Assembly (NCBI GenBank): GCA_002685965.1 | Contig: NYZE01000058.1 | Span: 67,458-101,137 of the forward strand | From: Planctomycetota bacterium | Lineage (GTDB): Bacteria; Planctomycetota; UBA1135; GCA-002748355 | DNA length: 33,680 bases | Reading direction: 5' to 3' | Part shown: positions 29,001-33,680 of the stretch, one piece after another | How positions within the stretch are numbered: the stretch's first letter is position 1 | Layout of the letters: the number at the start of each line of letters is the position of its first letter | The notes under the pieces: model-generated | The model's database searches: none | Seen by the model: only the letters and a program-made list of their open reading frames with translations | What the model was told of the DNA's origin: nothing | Made by a program: the position numbers and the translations under genes

Positions 29001-29393
29001 GGCCGCGACCCAACGATCTATGACTACCATCGCATCGACCACGGCGTGCCGTTCAAGACGATGGCCGGCGCCTACACGCGTTTCGGCGACGTGCGACCGT
29101 TGCTCCGCGACGTCGATGATCGCTTCGTCATCATGGGCAAGGGCGAGGAACTCGCCCTCGAGTTCGACGCCACCGCGCTACCGCCTCTCCCGGACGGCTG
29201 GTCTCGCACCCTCGTGCTCTGGTGCGACGGGTTCTGCAAGGACATGGACCTCTACACCGCGATGCCCGACACGGTCGAGCCGTTGCCGCACCACCGGATG
29301 GAGAAGTACCCGCCGCTGAAGCCGCCGTCCAATGCGGTGGAACTCAAGGCCTACCGCAAGAAGTGGAATACGCGCAGGGTGACGCTGCGCTAG
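26016..29393 (+). CDS. Large TPR + seven-bladed propeller protein with conserved-looking C-terminal domain
   Basis: ATG 26016 gives 1125 residues; AAAGG lies 6 nt upstream, and the frame further upstream has no signal peptide. ATG 26025, overlapping an upstream TGA, is an alternative. A hydrophobic N-terminus ends at QPAC (Cys26), a weak lipobox. Residues 50-235 hold TPR units (AVTAFEQAVRLAPSWGDARL and following). Seven blade motifs lie at about 285-600 (DIDGDRELDLV to DLDGDGTLEVL), followed by an ASPIC/UnbV-like region (SAGYLSSPPLVAHFGMP). The remaining ~420 residues begin SCPIIFTWNGEKFAFVTDFL and form an aromatic-rich beta domain I cannot name. The architecture fuses in one chain what the tandem pairs encode as separate propeller and TPR proteins. 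It is probably surface-located. Confidence 0.85.
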   Translation: MARMNRVFLVVALLGIGALAILQPACTPEPKIGGRETIPADKLDKILAVFNRGVALMEQYQPQKAVTAFEQAVRLAPSWGDARLNLGIALLNAQSEQAYQRAEQELTRVATAQPDNPIPHYALGVLLRHLNRSDEAHKHFERVLAIDPDSSDVHYQLAEIVAVTDPAKAQAHLERVLQRVPHHESACYRLQTLLRQTGDTKQADELLGRFNELRSSKSGMTVGFKYGQMGRYAELVRTFGLPSITRDDAKVTWSEHAAEAGLLQACLADRATPPGLAIADIDGDRELDLVITGTARGISCYRNQGGKFQAVTVPEVPGAIGAFFGDFDADGDPDLYVTSDKANRLFRNDRSFKFVDVTEATKTAGAATESFGAQWADADHDGDLDLYVANNGAPNALFRNNGDGTFTDVARETGVDGGDAPTLGVVFLDADGDRDFDIYLLNDGTPNALFLNDRTGRYSPAPTSFDVLADAGSATGAHVLDIDGNGLEDIFLLRGAHEPLAFVQTTRGIFTRQSLTQAGHVPGATNAALGDFDLDGDVDILMLDVGPAAAVRHQWLRNPGFTATPVGEQHATATAGGSVAADLDGDGTLEVLVVRTGSKPELWRTQPPAGRHWLRILPERKAEAGGGIDPTAAGLQVEVKTGRHLQLRRVQTSAGYLSSPPLVAHFGMPTGNADYVRLLWADSVLQSELEIPGDGTWIAHKIARKPSSCPIIFTWNGEKFAFVTDFLGVGGIGFFASPGESAQPDPTEAVRLPPELIKAKNGRYLVRIAEPLEEVSYFDQLRLRAYDHPASVEVHPDERFAGGPPWPTGEPQAIRRRVFPIAARTDTGKDVLATLRHADRDSVAPPKSKRFTGYARDHWVELDFGKQPAPKPGRKTILYLWAWTEYTYSHVNYAAYQAGITMQPAVIEVPDGDTWRVAIPHAGFPAGLPRMMTVNVSELPLTEDGRLRLRTNMEIFWDQAFLAEDVPVPDLKEHVLDPVVADLRLLGYPREYSPDGRDPTIYDYHRIDHGVPFKTMAGAYTRFGDVRPLLRDVDDRFVIMGKGEELALEFDATALPPLPDGWSRTLVLWCDGFCKDMDLYTAMPDTVEPLPHHRMEKYPPLKPPSNAVELKAYRKKWNTRRVTLR

Positions 29394-29431
29394 GCGCGGC
29401 CGACATGGCGAGGGAACAGTCGCCTCAGCGC

Positions 29432-29447
29432 CAAGAAGCACTTCTTG
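29432..29447. repeat. Short dyad (7-bp arms, 2-nt spacer)
   Basis: CAAGAAG and CTTCTTG flank CA in the gap after the large propeller gene. It has no T-run, so it is not an obvious terminator; it could be an operator-like dyad or chance. The rest of the 209-nt gap (29394-29602) shows nothing I can assign except the hexamer at 29591. Confidence 0.25.
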
Positions 29448-29590
29448 AGCAGGTGCCACGACGAGAGCGACACCGCCATGGCCGGGTCTTGGATGCCATC
29501 AAGGGCTGGAAGAGGTTGACCTCCTCTCAAACGGCCTTTGCATCGGACATTCGGTGAACTGAGCTTGGAGTGATGGGGCGGGAGTGGGAT

Positions 29591-29596
29591 TGTAGT
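29591..29596 (+). promoter_or_regulatory. Possible -10 (TGTAGT) 6 nt before ATG 29603
   Basis: TGTAGT differs from TATAGT by one base and lies 6 nt before the ATG, consistent with the leaderless geometry seen elsewhere. In-frame GTG 29570 and ATG 29573 upstream have only a poorly spaced GGAG. I therefore favour 29603. Confidence 0.3.
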
Positions 29597-29602
29597 GCGG
29601 CG

Positions 29603-31288
29603 ATGCCCTACCCAAGCCCCAGCACCCCGGCCAACCGGCCCCACCCAGACCCGCGTCGGGTTCCCGGTCGGCTCGCCGATGCGCGATCCGAGATCCCATC
29701 GGCGAGGCTCATCCTGTTCGGGGTTCTCGCGCTCGCCCTGGCGCTGCGCTTGCCGGGCTTCACCGAGAGCCTCTGGATCGACGAGCTCTACACCTCGAAC
29801 CTGTTCTGCGGTCCGACCGTCGTCCTGCTCAAGACGCTCTTCACCGACATTCACCCTCCGTTCTACTTCGTCTTCATCCACTTCTGGAACGGCTTGTTCG
29901 GCGACTCCGAGATTGCACTGCGTCTGCCAGCACTCCTGAGCGGTCTCGCCAGCATCTGGCTGATCTACCGCCTCGGCATCATGGCACACCGTCCCTCGAC
30001 CGGCCTCGTCGCCGCCTTTCTGCTCGCCGTGAACCCGGTGCACATCTGGTACTCGCAGGAAGCACGTCCCTACGCGACGACCATCCTGCTGACGCTCTTG
30101 ACCGTCTACGCGTTCTGGCGACTACTCGAGACGGAGCAAAGTTTTTTTTGGAGCCTGCTCTACTTCTGCTCGCTCACGGCGCTGGTCTTCTCGCACTATT
30201 ACCTCGCCGCCTTCCTCGTCGTGCTACCGCTGCTGGCCTGGTCGACCAAGTCGCCGGCGCGTGTTCGCATTCTGTTCGGCAGCATCGTGCTCATGGTCTT
30301 GGTCGGCCTCTACCTCGGAGCCAAGGCATATCTGTCGCACGTGCCGACGACCAAGTCCTACCTGCGAGCCTTCGACGCATCCGAGGCATACCAGCTCGCT
30401 TTCAACTGGTTCCTGACCGGAAACAGCTTCACACCGCAAGGTAACACCACAGCAGTCGGTGCCGCCCTGCTCGTCGTTGTGCAAGTGCTCGGCGTCGTCG
30501 CCTTCCTGGTCGGTTGCGCTCGCCTGCTGGGCAGTCCGGCGCGTGCGCGCGGCACGCAGGTGCTGCTGCTCATGCTGGTCCTGCCCGCCTGCCTGCTCGC
30601 ACTCACTCTGGTCGGCAAGAACCAGACCTACATCCAGCGCAGCGCCCTGCCGGCGCTGCCGTTCTTTGTCCTCGTCATCGCGGCAGGAATCGGTGGTTGG
30701 CGCCGGCTACCACTGCGTCGCACGTTCGTCGGCACAGCCATGACCGTCCAGACAGGCGTGCTGATCGCCTTCTTCGCGCATCGGGGCAGCTGGACCGTCT
30801 ACAAGCCGAACCCCGACTGGAAGAGCGTGGCGGCGCACCTCGAGCACGAGCTAGCGACGGGCGCCCCGAGCGAACTGCTCTCCATGTACCTGTCGCCGAC
30901 GCCCTTGACGTACTACAACCCACGCTTCCGTGAGGTGAAGCACTTCGGTCGCAACCAACAGAAGCTCGATCGCTTGCTCACCCGCTCGGCGAAGCTCTTC
31001 GGCAAGGACGGCATCCCGGGCAGCTGGATTCGCGGGTGGATCGAAGATCACTTCGGCGCCTACGAGCGGGAGCTCGCGGCTCACAAGCACAACATGCAAC
31101 TCGCCATTCACTGGGTCGGCAATCGGGACCCGCTCGACATCGACAAGGGTGAGTTCTGGTTGCTGGCGTATCGTGGGGCCACCCCGCAGAGGCTTCGCCG
31201 CGTCCTCGACGATCCCCGCACGTCCATCGTCTCGGTGCAGCGCTTCCAAAGCCTGCTCCTGTACCGGGTTCGGCGTGGCTCCATCTGA
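29603..31288 (+). CDS. GT-C (GT39/ArnT-like) membrane glycosyltransferase
   Basis: The product is about 561 residues from ATG 29603 (571-572 if an upstream in-frame start is used). After a proline-rich leader, a first membrane segment (LILFGVLALALALRLPGF) is followed by LWIDELYTS, the acidic loop typical of GT-C enzymes, and HPPFYFVFIHFW. NPVHIWYSQEARPYA is a hallmark of PMT/ArnT-like proteins. About ten further hydrophobic segments run to residue ~390, then a soluble C-terminal domain of roughly 180 residues. Such enzymes transfer a sugar from a polyprenyl-phosphate donor to lipid, glycan or protein on the outer face of the membrane. The downstream UbiA enzyme could make such a polyprenyl-linked donor. 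Its end overlaps the HAD gene by 14 bases. Confidence 0.88.
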   Translation: MPYPSPSTPANRPHPDPRRVPGRLADARSEIPSARLILFGVLALALALRLPGFTESLWIDELYTSNLFCGPTVVLLKTLFTDIHPPFYFVFIHFWNGLFGDSEIALRLPALLSGLASIWLIYRLGIMAHRPSTGLVAAFLLAVNPVHIWYSQEARPYATTILLTLLTVYAFWRLLETEQSFFWSLLYFCSLTALVFSHYYLAAFLVVLPLLAWSTKSPARVRILFGSIVLMVLVGLYLGAKAYLSHVPTTKSYLRAFDASEAYQLAFNWFLTGNSFTPQGNTTAVGAALLVVVQVLGVVAFLVGCARLLGSPARARGTQVLLLMLVLPACLLALTLVGKNQTYIQRSALPALPFFVLVIAAGIGGWRRLPLRRTFVGTAMTVQTGVLIAFFAHRGSWTVYKPNPDWKSVAAHLEHELATGAPSELLSMYLSPTPLTYYNPRFREVKHFGRNQQKLDRLLTRSAKLFGKDGIPGSWIRGWIEDHFGAYERELAAHKHNMQLAIHWVGNRDPLDIDKGEFWLLAYRGATPQRLRRVLDDPRTSIVSVQRFQSLLLYRVRRGSI

Positions 31289-32003
31289 GTCGGCCATCGC
31301 CCCTGTCCGCGCCATCCTCCTGGACGTGGACGGCACGCTCTACGACGCACGACGACTGCGCGCACGCATGGCCATGGCGCTCTTGCTCTTGGCATTCCGC
31401 GGCATCTCGCGGGCCCGCCGTACCTGGCGATGCATCCAAGCCTACCGCCGCGCCCTTGAGCAGGTGCGCCACGAGAAGCGCGATGGTCTTCCACTGGCTA
31501 GCCGTCACCTAGAACGTGCCGCAGAGCTCTCGGGAGAAACAACGGCGACGATCAGGGCAGTCGTCGATGAATGGCTACTCGAACGCCCCTTGGCATACCT
31601 CGCGAAAGCTCAGCGCACGGGGCTCATCCCCTTCCTCGACCGCGCCAAGGCAGCTGGGCTACGCATCGGCTTCTTCTCCGACTACCCGGTGCAAGCGAAG
31701 CTCACGGCGCTCGCCGTCGACACCTACGCCTCGCTCATGCTGTGCGGCACCGACCCCGAGATCGACGCCTACAAGCCCTGGCCCGACGGATTCCGCCAGG
31801 CTTGCCACACCTGGCGGCTCGCGGCTGCCGATGTCTTGTACATCGGCGATCGCTCGGAGGTCGATGCCATTGGCGCTGCCGCAGCCGGCATGCGTTGCGC
31901 GATTCTGTGCAGAGGCACACGGGTGCCCGATGCTGCCCCGGACTACATCCGAGTCGGCAACTTCGACCAGCTGGGTGATCTCCTGTTTCCGACTGCCTCG
32001 TGA
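31275..32003 (+). CDS. HAD-superfamily hydrolase (phosphatase)
   Basis: GTG 31275 gives 242 residues; earlier in-frame codons belong to the glycosyltransferase region. Motif I is ILLDVDGTLYD (nucleophile D17, acid D19). Motif II is the Ser in GFFSDYPVQAK, motif III the Lys in DAYKPWPDGF, and motif IV YIGDRSEVDAIGAAAAGM. A helical cap lies between motifs I and II, as in subclass C1. All catalytic residues are present. Its stop overlaps the start of the UbiA gene (GTGA). HAD domains are fused to UbiA prenyltransferases in some bacteria, so it may dephosphorylate a prenyl-phosphate-linked sugar intermediate; that is inference. Confidence 0.88.
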   Translation: MAPSESAIAPVRAILLDVDGTLYDARRLRARMAMALLLLAFRGISRARRTWRCIQAYRRALEQVRHEKRDGLPLASRHLERAAELSGETTATIRAVVDEWLLERPLAYLAKAQRTGLIPFLDRAKAAGLRIGFFSDYPVQAKLTALAVDTYASLMLCGTDPEIDAYKPWPDGFRQACHTWRLAAADVLYIGDRSEVDAIGAAAAGMRCAILCRGTRVPDAAPDYIRVGNFDQLGDLLFPTAS

Positions 32004-32953
32004 ACATCAAGCCCTACATCGAACTCGCCCGCATCGACCACTGGTTCAAGAACGCCTTCATGGTGGTCGGGATCCTCATGGCCGTGTTCTACCAGCCGGG
32101 CATCCTCGGCCCGGGCTCGGTGGCGCAACTAGCCCTGGCCGTACTCGCGACCTGCATCGTCGCCTCCAGCAACTACGTCCTCAACGAGATCCTCGACGCC
32201 CCGACCGACCGGGAACACCCGTCCAAGGTCGCGCGCCCGATCCCGGCGGGGCGTGCTGCCGTGCGCGTGGCCTGGCTCGAATGGTTGCTGTTGAGCGCAG
32301 CCGGACTCTGCCTCGCATTTCAGATCGGCGTAACGTTCGGCCTCGCAGCGCTGTCACTGTGGACCATGGCGCTCATCTACAACGTCCCGCCCGTGCGCAC
32401 CAAGGAAGTCGCCTACCTAGACGTGTTGACCGAGTCGGTCAACAACCCGATCAGACTGCTGCTCGGTTGGTTCGCCTTGCTGTCGGACCGTCTGCCACCG
32501 GTCTCGCTCCTCCTGTCCTACTGGGCAGTCGGCGCTTTCTTCATGGCGGCCAAGCGCTTCGCCGAGCTGCGCACGATCGGCGACCGGACACGCGCCGCCC
32601 GCTACCGCCGCTCGTTCGAGCGCTACGACGAACACAACCTGCTGGCCAGCATGTTCTTCTACGTCGCCGTATGCGCGTTCTTCGGCGGCATCTTCATCGT
32701 GCGCTGCAAGCTGGAACTCGTGCTGTGCGTACCCCTGATCGCGGGACTCTTCACCTACTATCTCCGACTAGGCCTGCGCAACAACAGTCCCGTGCAGGCG
32801 CCTGAGAAGCTCTACCGCGAACGCGGCTTCTTTCTCTACGGCCTGGTCTGCTTCCTCTGCTTCGCAGTCTTGCTGTTCACCCACATCCCCAGTCTCTACG
32901 AGTTGTTCCGCGTCCAAGCGCCCGGCGCCACCGCCCTTTGGACCATCGGCTGA
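32000..32953 (+). CDS. UbiA-family prenyltransferase, decaprenyl-phosphate phosphoribosyltransferase-like
   Basis: GTG 32000 overlaps the HAD stop and gives 317 residues with about eight to nine transmembrane helices. The first aspartate-rich motif (SNYVLNEILDAPTDREHPSK, about 57-76) binds Mg-polyprenyl phosphate. The second conserved loop is YNVPPVRTKEVAYLDVL. This set, with NEILD...DREHP, resembles the DPPR-synthase branch that transfers phosphoribose to polyprenyl phosphate, rather than quinone or heme branches. With the HAD phosphatase and GT-C transferase it suggests a three-gene route that makes and uses a polyprenyl-phosphate sugar for envelope glycosylation. The substrate is inferred from similarity only. 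Confidence 0.85.
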   Translation: MNIKPYIELARIDHWFKNAFMVVGILMAVFYQPGILGPGSVAQLALAVLATCIVASSNYVLNEILDAPTDREHPSKVARPIPAGRAAVRVAWLEWLLLSAAGLCLAFQIGVTFGLAALSLWTMALIYNVPPVRTKEVAYLDVLTESVNNPIRLLLGWFALLSDRLPPVSLLLSYWAVGAFFMAAKRFAELRTIGDRTRAARYRRSFERYDEHNLLASMFFYVAVCAFFGGIFIVRCKLELVLCVPLIAGLFTYYLRLGLRNNSPVQAPEKLYRERGFFLYGLVCFLCFAVLLFTHIPSLYELFRVQAPGATALWTIG

Positions 32954-33216
32954 GGCCGATCCTTGCGCCCTGGAAGGGCTTCAGACTCGCCGCGCCGAGG
33001 CCAGGGCGGACGCGGCAAGATCAGAGGGAACTCCACCTTCACGGTCGCCCTGACTGGCACGGCAAGCTCCAGGGGCGCGATCTTGCTGTCGAACGGCGCG
33101 CGCATACGCGTTCCCGAGACCCCGCCGCCAAGCGCGGCCGAAAAAGCGCTAGCTCATTCTTCCGCTGGCGCATCGGGCCCGCTTTGCTCGTGCCCTCCTC
33201 ACAACGGAGCGCCTCC

Positions 33217-33680
33217 TTGCCTCGAGCACCGGGCTACTATCGCCATCCCACGATCCACCGCGACCGCATCGTCTTCGTCTGTGAAGACGACCTCTGGTCC
33301 GTGACGACCTGCGGCGGTCCGGCGACTCGCCTGACCGCCAGCGCCGGCAGCGCCACGTTTCCCGTTCTTTCGCCTGACGGCAAGACCATCGCCTTCACCG
33401 GGCAGGACGACGGGCCAACGGAAGCCTGGGTCATGGACACCGACAGCGGCACGGCCGAGCGACGCAGCCACTTCGGCGGCATGCTCCGCACCGTCGCGTG
33501 GACGCCGGACAGCGACAACGTCGTCGTGCAGAGCCACTACGGACAAGCCTTCAGGAGCGACCTGCGTCTGTGGCACCTACCCGCGCTGCGCGGCCACGCG
33601 CGGGCGCTGCGGCACGGTCCATCAAAAGAGATCGCTTACCACCCGCGCTCGTCACCAGTCGTGCTCGGGATCAACGCCGG
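33217..33680 (+). CDS. Tricorn-protease-like protein, N-terminal propeller (3' end outside window)
   Basis: The frame is open from TTG 33217 to the window end (154 codons). The TTG has a GGAG 7 nt upstream; GTG 33190 in the same frame is an alternative. The sequence begins PGYYRHPTIHRDRIVFVCED and continues DLWSVTTCGGPATRLTAS, then FPVLSPDGKTIAFTGQDDG. These are beta-propeller units of WD40/TolB type found at the N-terminus of Tricorn protease homologues (S41 family). No signal peptide is seen. The PDZ and catalytic parts would lie beyond the window, so peptidase activity cannot be confirmed. The 263-nt gap before it (32954-33216) holds no gene, and no promoter I can support. Confidence 0.8.
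   Translation, partial: MPRAPGYYRHPTIHRDRIVFVCEDDLWSVTTCGGPATRLTASAGSATFPVLSPDGKTIAFTGQDDGPTEAWVMDTDSGTAERRSHFGGMLRTVAWTPDSDNVVVQSHYGQAFRSDLRLWHLPALRGHARALRHGPSKEIAYHPRSSPVVLGINA

Noticed and set aside
32954-33000. Hairpin GCCC-TGGAA-GGGC after the UbiA gene as a terminator
   Set aside because: The stem is only about four base pairs and no T-run follows.
32896-33105. Minus-strand 69-codon frame after the UbiA gene
   Set aside because: It overlaps the 3' end of a well-supported gene, has no recognisable family and no ribosome site I could identify.

Overview
High-GC bacterial DNA, densely coded, with no tRNA, rRNA, CRISPR array, phage or insertion-sequence gene that I can see. The gene content suggests a planctomycete-like (Planctomycetota) or related environmental bacterium. 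It includes a Tat-exported Gfo/Idh/MocA oxidoreductase, a DUF1080 protein, HEAT, TPR and CAP-domain exported proteins, and five FG-GAP/VCBS-ASPIC/UnbV beta-propeller proteins. This assignment is an inference from family content, not a phylogenetic result.

Layout. 1-3419: tail of an SDR dehydrogenase, a Gfo/Idh/MocA oxidoreductase and a HEAT-repeat lipoprotein. 3537-7384: three consecutive GT4 glycosyltransferases. 7559-11289: an exported DnaJ-type zinc-finger protein coupled by a GTGA overlap to a three-domain HtrA-like protein in which only the third protease domain keeps a catalytic triad. 11299-13578 (minus): a protein with a degenerate metallopeptidase-like region and a CAP domain. 13780-15186: a DUF1080 protein and a DUF502 membrane protein. 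15167-29393: five seven-bladed propeller proteins and two TPR lipoproteins, including a tandemly duplicated propeller+TPR gene pair. 29603-32953: a GT-C membrane glycosyltransferase, a HAD phosphatase and a UbiA prenyltransferase with overlapping ends. 33217 to the end: start of a Tricorn-protease-like gene.

Most interesting point: the propeller-thioredoxin gene at 22952-25678 is interrupted by one in-frame TGA (24596-24598). Coding continues undisturbed in the same frame on the far side. A 7-bp stem with a GGUCG loop starts 10 nt after the UGA, closely resembling the E. coli fdhF SECIS. Six propeller blades lie before the UGA and the seventh after it, so readthrough is needed to complete the fold. 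I read this as a candidate undescribed selenoprotein in the ASPIC/UnbV-TlpA family; a nonsense mutation is the main alternative.

Second theme: several genes have a TANNNT -10-like hexamer only 6-7 nt before the start codon. This predicts leaderless mRNAs, while downstream operon genes begin in ATGA/GTGA overlaps.
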